A DNA stretch of 34,250 bases from Bacteroidales bacterium (lineage in GTDB: Bacteria; Bacteroidota; Bacteroidia; Bacteroidales; UBA932): assembly GCA_022777585.1 (NCBI GenBank), contig JALFFZ010000151.1, positions 1 through 34,250 of the forward strand, read 5' to 3'. The translations under genes and the position numbers were made by a program. The notes beneath the pieces were generated by a model that ran no database searches, was not told where the DNA came from, and saw only the letters and a program-made list of their open reading frames with translations. Of this stretch, positions 7,957 through 16,257 are shown in pieces (within the stretch, counting starts at the first letter, position 1; each line of letters begins with the position of its first letter).

Positions 7957-9789
7957 TCAGGCATTTTCATTGATACAATCCACAATATCCTTCACGAGGA
8001 AGGTCTGGCCCTGAATCCTGTTGCACTGGAGATATTCGTGTCCAGGCAGCATTGAGCGGAGATAGGAGGCGAACTGGCCGGAATTGAGCTCGCAGACAAT
8101 GATTCTGCGGAATCTCCTGAAGACTTCCTCCGTATTGGCCGGGAGAGGGCAGATGAAGTCGAAATGAGCGAAGCTGACCTTCCGCCCTTCATTCCTGAGT
8201 TCCTCGAATGCGCTGAGAATGTGGCCGTAAGTTCCACCCCATCCGACAATGAGAATGCCACCGGACTCCTCGCCCTCGACCTTGAGCTCCGGAATCATTG
8301 AAGCGACAGCAGCTACCTTCGCAGCCCTCTCTCTGACCATAAGTTCATGATTGTCAGGGTCATTGGAAAGTACTCCGGCGTGGTTTTTCTCAAGTCCCCC
8401 GACACGGTGCTCAAAGCCGGACATGCCGGGCACAGCCCATTTTCTGGAGAATGTCTCAGCGTCACGCTCAAAAGGCTTGTATGCGTCACAGCCGGAAGGA
8501 ACATAGTTCGGATGAATTTCAGGATAATCCGACATTGAAGGGATTCTCCAAGGTTCGGAGCCATTGCCGAGGAAACCCTCTGAAAGCATCAGCACAGGAA
8601 CCATCCTCTCAAGGGCAATCTTGGCTGCCATGAATGCGGTGTCAAAACAATGTGCAGGAGAATGCGCCGCAATCACGACCATCGGGCTTTCACCGTTTCG
8701 TCCGTAAAGAGCCTCATTGAGATCAGCCTGCTCTGTCTTGGTCGGCATACCCGTGCAAGGTCCCGCTCTCTGGACGTCAATGACAACGAGCGGAAGTTCT
8801 GTCATCACCGCGAGTCCGAGAGCCTCCGACTTAAGGGAGAGTCCAGGGCCTGAGGTCGTGGTGACAGCAAGATTTCCGGCAAATGCGGCACCGACGGCAC
8901 AGCAGATTCCCGCAATTTCGTCCTCAGTCTGCATTGTCTTGACATTCAGATTCTTATGAATTGCAAGTTCCTCCAGAATCGAGGTCGCGGGGGTAATAGG
9001 ATAGGAGCCGCAGAACAAAGGCAGACCGGCCTTTTCCGCAGCGGCGATGAGTCCCCAGGCTGCCGCCTGATTTCCCGTAATGTTCCTGTATGTCCCGGCA
9101 TCGAGCCTGGCAGGGGCCACACGGTAGGTATCCGCTACGGCCTGAATATTTGCAGCATAATTGTACCCGTCAAAGACAACTTTGCGGTTAGGCGCAATCA
9201 TCTCGGGATGCTTCCTGCTGAATTTCTTTTCTATGTAATCGTAGATGTACTCCAGCGGACGGCTGTAGATGAAACAGGCCATTCCGAGCGTGAACATGTT
9301 CTTACACTTGTGCAGGGCCACATTGTCCAGACCGCTGTCCTTGAGGCTTTCCTCAGTAAGTTTGGTGATTGGGGCGCAGATAATGTTCCTGTCCTCAATG
9401 TGAAGTTCCTCGAACGGATTGCCGGAAAAGCCGGCCTTGTTCATTCCCACCTCGTCAAAGGCATCCGCGTTCACAAGAACCGTGGCATTCCGCTTGAGCC
9501 ATTTGGCATTGGCCTTCAATGCCGCCGGATTCATTGCGACAAGCATATCGCAGAAATCGCCAGGCGTGTTCACCTTGTGGCTTCCGATATGGACCTGGAA
9601 TCCGGATACTCCGGCCACTGTTCCTTTCGGTGCCCTGATCTCCGCAGGATAATCAGGGAATGTTGCCAAACCGTTACCATACACAGCAGACATATTGGCG
9701 AACAATGTTCCCGTCAGCTGCATTCCGTCGCCGGAATCCCCGGCAAACCTGATCACTACATCGCTGGTATCGATGACCTTATGTTCCAT
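7957..9789 (-). CDS. korA: 2-oxoacid:acceptor oxidoreductase, fused gamma-alpha subunit
   Basis: The protein has 610 residues. The N-terminal gamma domain (about 8-190) begins VIRFAGDSGDGMQLTG and contains FPDYPAEIRAPKGT. The alpha domain follows from about residue 235 (ITGNQAAAWGLIAAAEKAGL, then CGSYPITPATSILEEL), with TTTSGPGLSLKSEALGLA in the thiamine-pyrimidine region. A C-terminal transketolase-like segment contains GGILIVGWGGTYGHI. A gamma-alpha fusion of this kind is typical of the KorA class in anaerobes including Bacteroidales. It pairs with the adjacent KorB. A TAGATTTG -7 element lies at 9828-9835, about 40 bases upstream of the start. Confidence 0.94.
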   Translation of the reverse strand: MEHKVIDTSDVVIRFAGDSGDGMQLTGTLFANMSAVYGNGLATFPDYPAEIRAPKGTVAGVSGFQVHIGSHKVNTPGDFCDMLVAMNPAALKANAKWLKRNATVLVNADAFDEVGMNKAGFSGNPFEELHIEDRNIICAPITKLTEESLKDSGLDNVALHKCKNMFTLGMACFIYSRPLEYIYDYIEKKFSRKHPEMIAPNRKVVFDGYNYAANIQAVADTYRVAPARLDAGTYRNITGNQAAAWGLIAAAEKAGLPLFCGSYPITPATSILEELAIHKNLNVKTMQTEDEIAGICCAVGAAFAGNLAVTTTSGPGLSLKSEALGLAVMTELPLVVIDVQRAGPCTGMPTKTEQADLNEALYGRNGESPMVVIAAHSPAHCFDTAFMAAKIALERMVPVLMLSEGFLGNGSEPWRIPSMSDYPEIHPNYVPSGCDAYKPFERDAETFSRKWAVPGMSGFEHRVGGLEKNHAGVLSNDPDNHELMVRERAAKVAAVASMIPELKVEGEESGGILIVGWGGTYGHILSAFEELRNEGRKVSFAHFDFICPLPANTEEVFRRFRRIIVCELNSGQFASYLRSMLPGHEYLQCNRIQGQTFLVKDIVDCINENA

Positions 9790-9827
9790 TCCTTAATGAT
9801 TGAAGGAGTTATTTATGAAATTGGTCG

Positions 9828-9835
9828 CAAATCTA
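9828..9835 (-). promoter_or_regulatory. -7 element for korAB-gdhA
   Basis: TAGATTTG on the minus strand fits TAnnTTTG, and the korA ATG is 39 bases downstream. I see no TTTG at the -33 position, only T-rich sequence, so this is a one-part match. Confidence 0.55.
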
Positions 9836-9877
9836 ATATAAAAAACGTTAAAAGCCTAATGATTTTTAAGAAATAAT

Positions 9878-9911
9878 AAATCGGTGCGACTTTGCCCAGT
9901 CACACCGATTT
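9878..9911 (-). terminator. Hairpin terminator after ompH (skp)
   Basis: Fourteen-position arms around a 6-base loop (AAATCGGTGTGACT and AGTCGCACCGATTT on the minus strand) pair with one mismatch or wobble. AT-rich sequence with short T runs follows. It stands 25 bases beyond the ompH stop and separates that operon from korA. Confidence 0.75.
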
Positions 9912-9936
9912 GTATTTTTATACGTTAATGATACTG

Positions 9937-10500
9937 TTATTCAGCCATTTGCGCCTTAGCCTGGAGCTCCTGGGAGAGAGTCTCGAGAGTCCTACCGTCA
10001 GGTATGTTGAGAGCCTTTCTCGCAGCCGGGGTAAGGTCTGTGCTCTGAGCCTTGTCAATGTAAAGGAGGGATGACTCCTCGAAAACATAGATGTAGCCGC
10101 CTTCCTTGGCAAGTTTGTTCACTGCCTCAATGGCTTTCTGCTGAATCGGTGCCATGAGCTGTGACTGCTGCTGCTGAAGCTCCTGCTGAATGGACTGGTC
10201 AAACTCCTGAATCCTGTTTGATATGTCGGCAAGTTCCTTCTGCTTGCTCTCCTTGATTGCGGCAGTCCAGGTAGCCTGGTTCTGCTGGAATTTCTGAGCC
10301 TTGGTCTGATACTCCTCGACCATTGTCTGATAGGTCTCCTGAGCCTCCTTCTGGGATGCCTCCATCTGAGCCCTTGCTGCATCTGCCTCCGGCATGAGCA
10401 TCACGAGTTCGTTGAAATTGACGTGAGCGAACTTGAGGTTCTGCGCTGAAGCGGAAAGTGCGAGAACGGCCGCAGCCATAATCAAAATAATCTTTTTCAT
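9937..10500 (-). CDS. OmpH/Skp-family periplasmic chaperone
   Basis: The protein has 187 residues with a clear signal peptide (MKKIILIMAAAVLALSASAQ). The mature N-terminus LKFAHVNFNELVMLMPE is the OmpH start. A long glutamine- and lysine-rich coiled coil (about 45-125) follows, then the returning domain IEAVNKLAKEGGYIYVFEES. Skp proteins form trimeric tentacle-like chaperones that carry unfolded outer-membrane proteins through the periplasm to the BAM complex. The gene directly follows bamA (32 bases), the classic arrangement, and ends with a hairpin terminator. A second family member is encoded at 15623-16249. Confidence 0.92.
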   Translation of the reverse strand: MKKIILIMAAAVLALSASAQNLKFAHVNFNELVMLMPEADAARAQMEASQKEAQETYQTMVEEYQTKAQKFQQNQATWTAAIKESKQKELADISNRIQEFDQSIQQELQQQQSQLMAPIQQKAIEAVNKLAKEGGYIYVFEESSLLYIDKAQSTDLTPAARKALNIPDGRTLETLSQELQAKAQMAE

Positions 10501-10532
10501 ATTCTTTGTGTTTTAATATTTCAATGATAATC

Positions 10533-13130
10533 TTAGAATTGCTGTCCGATAATGAAGTGGAACTGGCCCTTGCCGTTCTCCTTGTCATCAAATCCATAAC
10601 CCCAGTCTATACCGAGAAGTCCGATCATAGGAAGATATACCCTGACTCCGACACCGGCAGACCTCTTGATCTGGAAAGGATTGAACTTGCGTATGTCTGA
10701 CCAGCAGTTACCGCCTTCGAGGAAGAGGAGGGCGTAGATCGTGGACTGCGGCTGCAGCACTACCGGATAACGGAGTTCCACCGTGAACTTGTCATATACA
10801 TTTCCAGCGTATGCATAGCCGTCGGAGCTGTACGCTGTAGGGAGATACGGTGTGAGAGAGTAGTTTTCATATCCCCTGAGGGCAATGACCTCCTGTCCAT
10901 AGTTATTGTAGCCCGACATTCCGTCTCCTCCGACAAGGAAGCCCTCGAACGGAGAATAGCCCCAGCGGCGGTTGTAGTATCCGAGGTATCCGAACTGTGC
11001 CCTGGTCATGAGCACGAGGTCGCCCACGAGTTTGGTGTAGAGGGATGCCTTGAATGACCATTTATGGTACTCAATCCATCTGTACCTGTCATTGGAAGTC
11101 CACTTGTCATAGTTAATATCCTTGTAGCTCGAAACGCGGGTAGGATTGCCGTCCGCATCCAGAGTGCCCTTGTCCTTGCGCCTGAGGAGCGAATAAGGCG
11201 GAGTCAGCTGGAGGGAGAGGGAGATGTCCGAACCCTGGCGAGGATAAATCTGCTGGTCGGTGGATGTCCTCGAGAGACTCAGTGTATAGCTCAGGTTATG
11301 CGAGACTCCGGTGTCGAAGATGAAGTAGTTGGAGTACCAGTTGTTGAGCCTGTAGGTCTGCCAGCTGAGCTGGTTGTAGAGGACGAAGTAGTTGTCCGGC
11401 CACTTGAGCCTGTTTCCGAGACCCATGGAAAATCCGTAAACCTCGAACTGCCTGTCATTATTGAAGACATTCCATGCGAGGTAAGAGTTGGTCTGACGGC
11501 TGTAATATCCTGATATGCTTAGGGATGTAGGCTTCTTGCCGAAGAGCCACGGCTCCACGAAGCTCGCTGACAACGCAGTGTAATACGTACCGCTGGTCTG
11601 GAACCTGAATGAAAGGTTCTGGGCGTCTCCGAGAGGCACCGGACGCCAGGCTCCCTTGTCGAAGAAGCGGTGCGTGGAGAAGTTGTTGAAACTTACACCG
11701 ACAGTGGCGACGAATGTCTTTCCGCCCCATCCTCCCGAGAGCTCAAGCTGGCTGGAAGGCTTCTCGGTCACATTATAGACAATGTCCACCGTATTGTTCA
11801 TCTGGTCCGGAATGATGCTGTATCCTGTAGCCGGGTCAGTAATGGCCTCCGGATCGAACTGGCCGAGGGATGCGATTTCCCTGATCGACCTCTCGAAATC
11901 GCTCTGGCTGAAGAGATAGCCCGGGCGGGTGAATATCTGACGGCGGACGACCTTCTCGTTGGTGAGGTCATTGCCGTTGATGATGATGTTGTTCAATGTA
12001 GCCTGCTTGCCCTCGACGATGCGCATCTCGACATCCACCGAGTCACCAGCCACATTCATCTCGACAGGCTGCACATTGAAGAAGAGATATCCGTTGTCCC
12101 TGTAGAGCTTGGATACATCCATCTCACCCTGCTTTCCGCCTCCGGTGAGCCTTTCCTGCATGGTGACGACGTCATACACGTCACCCTTGCCGATCTGGAG
12201 AATTGAATTGAGGGCTTCTGAAGTATAGACGGAGTTTCCTGTCCAGGTAATATCCCTGAAATAGTATTTCTTGCCCTCGTCGAACTTGAAGTCAATGCCG
12301 AGCCTCTTGCCGGGAACCACATAGTAGATGGAGTCGCTGACAAGGCGCGCATCCCTGTAACCTGCCTCATTGAAAGCGCTGATGAGGGACTTCTTGTCAT
12401 TAGGGTACTCCTTCTCATTGTATTTCTTGCTGCTGAAGAAGTTGTAGAACTTGGCCGACTTGGTCTTCTTCATGGACTTGGCGAGCTTGAAGTCGCTCAC
12501 ATCCGTATTGCCGATGAAATTGATGGTCTTGATTCTGACCCTCTCGCCGCGGTCAACTGCAAAATTGACCCGGATGGCGTTCTTTACGACTGTATCCTTC
12601 TTCACCTGAGGCTCCACCGTCACATTCAGGAAACCTTTTTCCTTGTAATATCTCTTGATGATATCGACGGAAGTCTTGGACACGTAATCCGAGAATGCGC
12701 TTCCCCTCCTGAAGTTGAGCCTTTCGAGGAGATCCTTCTTCTCACCGCTCTTGACACCGGTGAAATTCCAGACCGAAACCCTCGGCCTCTCCTGAATGTC
12801 AATGCGGAAGAAGGCTGTATCCTTGGACGGGGCAATGGAATCCACATAGACCGCCACATCCTGGAAATAACGCTGCAGCCAGAGTCTGTTGACAACGGCA
12901 GAGATGTCCTCACCGGGCACGGTTACGGTCATTCCCTTGCGGAGACCCGCCTGATTGATAATCTGCTGCTCCGCGAAAGCCCTGTTTCCGGATACTTTGA
13001 CATCGCCGACAACGTATGTCTTCGGCTGGTTGTAATCTATTTCGACTGAGCCTTTCGCCTGCTGGGCCAACGCCGCCGACTCGACCAGAGCCATCAGGAA
13101 AATGCTGACTATGAGAATTCGTTTCATCAT
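10533..13130 (-). CDS. bamA: BamA, outer-membrane protein assembly factor
   Basis: The 865-residue protein has a signal peptide (MMKRILIVSIFLMALVESAALA). Successive POTRA-type repeats fill roughly residues 35-430 (for example VGDVKVSGNRAFAEQQI and VRIKTINFIGNTDVSDFKL). An Omp85 beta barrel follows to the C-terminus. The last strands LPMIGLLGIDWGYGFD and FHFIIGQQF, ending in phenylalanine, are typical of Bacteroidetes BamA. It is the central barrel of the BAM complex that inserts outer-membrane proteins. Its partner BamD is encoded at 21248-22132. The gene lies between uppS and ompH and has its own candidate promoter in the 31-base gap upstream. Translation could begin at either of two adjacent ATG codons. 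Confidence 0.95.
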   Translation of the reverse strand: MMKRILIVSIFLMALVESAALAQQAKGSVEIDYNQPKTYVVGDVKVSGNRAFAEQQIINQAGLRKGMTVTVPGEDISAVVNRLWLQRYFQDVAVYVDSIAPSKDTAFFRIDIQERPRVSVWNFTGVKSGEKKDLLERLNFRRGSAFSDYVSKTSVDIIKRYYKEKGFLNVTVEPQVKKDTVVKNAIRVNFAVDRGERVRIKTINFIGNTDVSDFKLAKSMKKTKSAKFYNFFSSKKYNEKEYPNDKKSLISAFNEAGYRDARLVSDSIYYVVPGKRLGIDFKFDEGKKYYFRDITWTGNSVYTSEALNSILQIGKGDVYDVVTMQERLTGGGKQGEMDVSKLYRDNGYLFFNVQPVEMNVAGDSVDVEMRIVEGKQATLNNIIINGNDLTNEKVVRRQIFTRPGYLFSQSDFERSIREIASLGQFDPEAITDPATGYSIIPDQMNNTVDIVYNVTEKPSSQLELSGGWGGKTFVATVGVSFNNFSTHRFFDKGAWRPVPLGDAQNLSFRFQTSGTYYTALSASFVEPWLFGKKPTSLSISGYYSRQTNSYLAWNVFNNDRQFEVYGFSMGLGNRLKWPDNYFVLYNQLSWQTYRLNNWYSNYFIFDTGVSHNLSYTLSLSRTSTDQQIYPRQGSDISLSLQLTPPYSLLRRKDKGTLDADGNPTRVSSYKDINYDKWTSNDRYRWIEYHKWSFKASLYTKLVGDLVLMTRAQFGYLGYYNRRWGYSPFEGFLVGGDGMSGYNNYGQEVIALRGYENYSLTPYLPTAYSSDGYAYAGNVYDKFTVELRYPVVLQPQSTIYALLFLEGGNCWSDIRKFNPFQIKRSAGVGVRVYLPMIGLLGIDWGYGFDDKENGKGQFHFIIGQQF

Positions 13131-13147
13131 TTTTCGGTAAAAACGTA

Positions 13148-13155
13148 CAAATATA
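13148..13155 (-). promoter_or_regulatory. -7 element in front of bamA
   Basis: TATATTTG on the minus strand is a full TAnnTTTG match in the short uppS-bamA gap, 17 bases before the start codon. It implies a very short leader and an internal promoter allowing bamA-ompH expression apart from nadK-uppS. No -33 TTTG is evident. Confidence 0.55.
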
Positions 13156-13161
13156 GTCTAT

Positions 13162-13887
13162 TTATTTCACTTTTCCATATCTGCGGTCACGGGATGCAAA
13201 TTCTGAAAGGGCCGCAAAGAAATCTTCCTTGCCGAAATCCGGCCACATCTTGTCCACAAATACGAACTCGGAATAGGCGCCCTGCCACAGCAGATAATTG
13301 CTCAGGCGCTGCTCCCCCGACGTCCTGATGATGAGGTCAGGGTCAGGAATTCCGTCAGTCACAAGATATCTTGAGAAAAGGGCAGGATCGTTCATAGCCT
13401 CGATCTCAGCCGCCCCGTCCGGCCTTGACAGATATTCCAACGCCATTTTCCTGGCTGCCTGGAAGATGTCCCAGCGGCCGCTGTAACTGAGGAAGATGAT
13501 GAGGTCAATGGTGGTATTGTCCCTGGTGGTCTCCTCCAATGACCTGATCGCATCGAGCAGAACAGGATTGAGCCTGGCCCTGTTGCCGAGAACCCTGAAA
13601 CGGACTCCGTTTCTCATCAGTTCCTCCACCTCGTCGGAAATGGCCTGAAACATCAGTTTCATCAGATAATCCACTTCCTCCTGTGGCCTGTTCCAATTCT
13701 CCTCCGAGAATGCGTATAGCGAAAGATACTTCACACCGGCCTCAGCCGCAGCCTGAAGACTGGCCCGAACGCTTCCGATTCCTTTCTTGTGCCCGAAGAC
13801 TCTTTCCTGGCCTCTTTCGCGGGCCCATCGGCCGTTTCCGTCCATGATAATGGAGACGTGCACGGGTATCTTGGTGTTGTTGTCCAT
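13162..13887 (-). CDS. uppS: Isoprenyl (undecaprenyl) diphosphate synthase
   Basis: The 241-residue protein belongs to the cis-prenyltransferase family. IIMDGNGRWARERG near the N-terminus holds the catalytic aspartate (about residue 16) and the diphosphate-binding residues. GHKKG, YAFSEENWNRP and the C-terminal LIIRTSGEQRLSNYLLWQ are the other conserved blocks. The enzyme condenses isopentenyl diphosphate units into undecaprenyl diphosphate, the lipid carrier for peptidoglycan and surface glycans. Its start lies 3 bases after the nadK stop and bamA follows, an order common in Bacteroidetes that places carrier-lipid supply next to outer-membrane assembly. Confidence 0.95.
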   Translation of the reverse strand: MDNNTKIPVHVSIIMDGNGRWARERGQERVFGHKKGIGSVRASLQAAAEAGVKYLSLYAFSEENWNRPQEEVDYLMKLMFQAISDEVEELMRNGVRFRVLGNRARLNPVLLDAIRSLEETTRDNTTIDLIIFLSYSGRWDIFQAARKMALEYLSRPDGAAEIEAMNDPALFSRYLVTDGIPDPDLIIRTSGEQRLSNYLLWQGAYSEFVFVDKMWPDFGKEDFFAALSEFASRDRRYGKVK

Positions 13888-13890
13888 TGA

Positions 13891-14718
13891 TTATTTCTCA
13901 CCGTTGTTTCTGATATCCTCGCCCCAGAACAATTTGCTGACGAGGGCCTTCACGAAGCTGGATCGGGAAAGCCGAATGCGCTTTAGCGAAAATTGTGCCA
14001 TTGAAACCCGGAGCGCGGCGGAGGCTGGCAGGGACATTGTCCTGTTGTCCATTGTGCAGATTACGGAAGAGTCTCTCGACTTCACGCTGATGTCAATCAC
14101 GGCGGTCTCAGGGACCACGAGAGGCCTGACATTGAGATTATGTGGGGAAATCGGCTCGATAATGAGGACACGGGATGCCGGGGAACATATAGGCCCGCCT
14201 GCGCTCAGAGAATAGGCAGTGGAACCGGAACTTGTCGCAACTATCAGTCCGTCAGCCCAATATGTAGGAAGTTCATCTCCATCCACCGTGACATTGATGC
14301 CGAGGACCGAGGCTCCGTTCCTGTGCACTGTCACCTCATTCAGGGCGTATGGCCAGAAATCCTCGGAGGTCCCGGGGCCGTCGGTGATCTGTGCGGAGAG
14401 CATTGTCCTGTCCTCTATGCTGTAATTCCCGGTCAGAAGGGCATCAGCCACCTCCTCGGGCTTGTTCTCTGACAGAAAACCCAGTCTGCCCATATTCACT
14501 CCCAGAATCGGCACTCCGGAATCGGCCACTCTCTTGGATGCGGAAAGGAATGTACCGTCTCCACCTACGCTGAGGACAGCATCAGTTCCCGGAAGCAGGT
14601 CCTGCCTCGTCCGGATATCGTAAAGGGTGCACCCTGCATCCTCCAACGCCCTCCGCATTGACCTGAGCCTGTCATTGTCCTTCAGCCCGTCGTTCTTTAT
14701 GTAAACCCCGAAAGTCAT
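13891..14718 (-). CDS. nadK: NAD kinase
   Basis: The 275-residue protein contains the NAD-kinase core. GGDGTFL lies at about 52-58, NMGRLGFLSE binds adenine, LNEVTVHR is present, and GSTAYSLSAGGPI forms the glycine-rich second half. The family usually reads TPTGSTAY where this protein has TSSGSTAY; I regard this as a tolerated variant. The enzyme phosphorylates NAD to NADP in the cytoplasm. It is first in the nadK-uppS-bamA-ompH unit and diverges from pdxJ, with a candidate -7 element at 14764-14771. Confidence 0.94.
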   Translation of the reverse strand: MTFGVYIKNDGLKDNDRLRSMRRALEDAGCTLYDIRTRQDLLPGTDAVLSVGGDGTFLSASKRVADSGVPILGVNMGRLGFLSENKPEEVADALLTGNYSIEDRTMLSAQITDGPGTSEDFWPYALNEVTVHRNGASVLGINVTVDGDELPTYWADGLIVATSSGSTAYSLSAGGPICSPASRVLIIEPISPHNLNVRPLVVPETAVIDISVKSRDSSVICTMDNRTMSLPASAALRVSMAQFSLKRIRLSRSSFVKALVSKLFWGEDIRNNGEK

Positions 14719-14763
14719 CCGATATAATTTTCAACTATTTCGATACAGAAGTGGTATAATTTT

Positions 14764-14771
14764 CAAAAATA
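14764..14771 (-). promoter_or_regulatory. -7 element for nadK operon
   Basis: TATTTTTG on the minus strand fits TAnnTTTG and lies 45 bases upstream of the nadK ATG. No well-spaced TTTG was found. The pdxJ element lies about 35 bases away on the other strand. Confidence 0.5.
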
Positions 14772-14804
14772 GCACTTTCTTTACAATTATTACACAATAA
14801 TATT

Positions 14805-14812
14805 TATTTTTG
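14805..14812 (+). promoter_or_regulatory. -7 element for pdxJ
   Basis: TATTTTTG fits TAnnTTTG and lies 23 bases before the pdxJ ATG, so the leader would be under 20 bases. The surroundings are very AT-rich, so chance occurrence is possible. Confidence 0.45.
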
Positions 14813-14835
14813 TGTCCGAAATGGAATAATTAATT

Positions 14836-15555
14836 ATGACAAGATTAAGCGTCAACATCAACAAGTTCGCCACCCTCCGCAATGCGAGGGGCGGGAATAT
14901 GCCGGACGTGGAGAAGGCGGCCCTTGACTGCGTGAAATTCGGAGCCGAGGGCATTACAGTGCACCCGCGCCCGGACGAGAGACATATCAGATATTCTGAC
15001 GTGAGGGCCATCAGGCCTCTCCTTGACGTGGAAATGAACATTGAAGGCAACCCGATTCCAAAATTCATCGACATAGTGAACGAAGTGGTTCCGAATCAGG
15101 TCACCCTGGTGCCGGACGCCCCTGATGCCATCACTTCCAACGCCGGATGGGACACATTGAGAAACAGGAACTTCCTCACCGAGGTATGCTCCGAGTTCCA
15201 CAGGAAAGGCATACGCACATCCATTTTCATCAACCCGGATCCGGTAATGGCAAGGGGTGCGGCCGAATGCGGGGCCGACCGCGTGGAACTTTACACGGCA
15301 GCATACGCGGAAGAGTACCGTGAGGGAAGGGAGAAGGCCATAGCCCCTTATCTCAGGGCTGCCGAGGCGGCAAGAGAGTGCGGTCTGGGACTGAACGCCG
15401 GTCACGACCTCAATCTGGAGAATCTCGAATATTTCATCAGGACCATACCTTGGACGGACGAGGTTTCCATTGGCCACGCCATAATCTGCGACGCCATTTA
15501 TATGGGGCTGGAAAAAACTATTGAGGCTTATCTGTCAAAGATTAAAATATTTTAG
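14836..15555 (+). CDS. pdxJ: Pyridoxine 5'-phosphate synthase
   Basis: The 239-residue TIM-barrel protein begins MTRLSVNINKFATLRNARGG, the conserved PdxJ opening. GAEGITVHPRPDERHI holds active-site residues, and VTLVPD, ELYTAAYAE and GLNAGHDLNL are further family blocks near the phosphate site. PdxJ condenses 1-deoxyxylulose 5-phosphate with aminoacetone phosphate to make pyridoxine 5'-phosphate, so this cell should make B6 by the DXP-dependent route. It diverges from nadK. The adjacent -7 element for the next gene begins directly after its stop. Confidence 0.96.
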   Translation: MTRLSVNINKFATLRNARGGNMPDVEKAALDCVKFGAEGITVHPRPDERHIRYSDVRAIRPLLDVEMNIEGNPIPKFIDIVNEVVPNQVTLVPDAPDAITSNAGWDTLRNRNFLTEVCSEFHRKGIRTSIFINPDPVMARGAAECGADRVELYTAAYAEEYREGREKAIAPYLRAAEAARECGLGLNAGHDLNLENLEYFIRTIPWTDEVSIGHAIICDAIYMGLEKTIEAYLSKIKIF

Positions 15556-15563
15556 TAACTTTG
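15556..15563 (+). promoter_or_regulatory. -7 element for second OmpH gene
   Basis: TAACTTTG is an exact TAnnTTTG match immediately after the pdxJ stop codon, 59 bases before the next start. A weak CTG at 15532-15534 lies at about the -33 distance. It would drive the ompH-glycosyltransferase-LysM group. Confidence 0.6.
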
Positions 15564-15622
15564 CGTTTTGTGGCAGGGAACTTGACCGGCCTCCATACCG
15601 ATAATTATTAAAAACAAATAAA

Positions 15623-16249
15623 ATGAAGAACACACCATTAATTCTCAGCGCCATAGCTCTGGTTGCTGTGACAGTACTCGGAATCATCACATTCACAGGC
15701 AGAAAAGCATCTGACAATGGTGCGGCGGGAACAGAAGAAGGAGCATCAGCCGCCTCAAAAGGTGACATCGTGTATTTCAACCTTGACCTCGTAATCAACG
15801 GCTACGATATGGCCAATGACCTCAGGTCTGTTGTAGAGACCAAGGCTCAGAACATCTCTGACGAAATCAACAGAAGGGGCAACAAGCTCCAGAATGACGT
15901 GAACGCATTCCAGGAGAAGATCAACAAGGGCCTCATCACCCGTTCAGTAGCAGAGGTTCAGGGACAGAAACTTGAGGAGCAGAGGAATGCATTCAATGAG
16001 TATGCGAATCAGAAGAATCAGGAAATAGCTGAGGAGCAGCAGGTTATGATGAACAATATCGGCGACGCCATCAAGAAGTTCCTCGACAAGTACGCTGCTG
16101 ACAAGGGTTACGCCATGATTCTCGCAACCCAGGGAGACATCCTTCCTGCACCGGTTGCAGCCGGCGACAGCCGCCTTGACATCACTGAAGATATCATTGC
16201 AGGACTCAACAGCGAGTACGTCGCCACCAAGTCCAAGAAATCAGAATAA
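15623..16249 (+). CDS. OmpH/Skp-like protein, membrane-anchored type
   Basis: The protein has 208 residues. It opens with a hydrophobic segment (PLILSAIALVAVTVLGIITF) with no obvious signal-peptidase site, so it may remain anchored. A low-complexity linker follows (about 30-45), then the OmpH-like core beginning DIVYFNLDLVINGYDM. A long charged coiled coil spans roughly 70-150, and the closing motif is KKFLDKYAADKGYAMILAT. This matches the OmpH/Skp fold. It differs from the paralogue after bamA in having an anchor and an alanine/glycine linker. Its job is probably periplasmic chaperoning of envelope proteins, but a specialised role is possible. Confidence 0.85.
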   Translation: MKNTPLILSAIALVAVTVLGIITFTGRKASDNGAAGTEEGASAASKGDIVYFNLDLVINGYDMANDLRSVVETKAQNISDEINRRGNKLQNDVNAFQEKINKGLITRSVAEVQGQKLEEQRNAFNEYANQKNQEIAEEQQVMMNNIGDAIKKFLDKYAADKGYAMILATQGDILPAPVAAGDSRLDITEDIIAGLNSEYVATKSKKSE

Positions 16250-16257
16250 TACAAGAC

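Noticed and set aside
8956..9876. 306-codon open frame on the plus strand
   Set aside because: Antisense to korA, which is unambiguous; the translation shows no family motif.
13986..14180. Suspicion that NadK is inactive because TPTGSTAY reads TSSGSTAY
   Set aside because: The glycine-rich core, GGDG and adenine-binding blocks are all intact, and the change is conservative.
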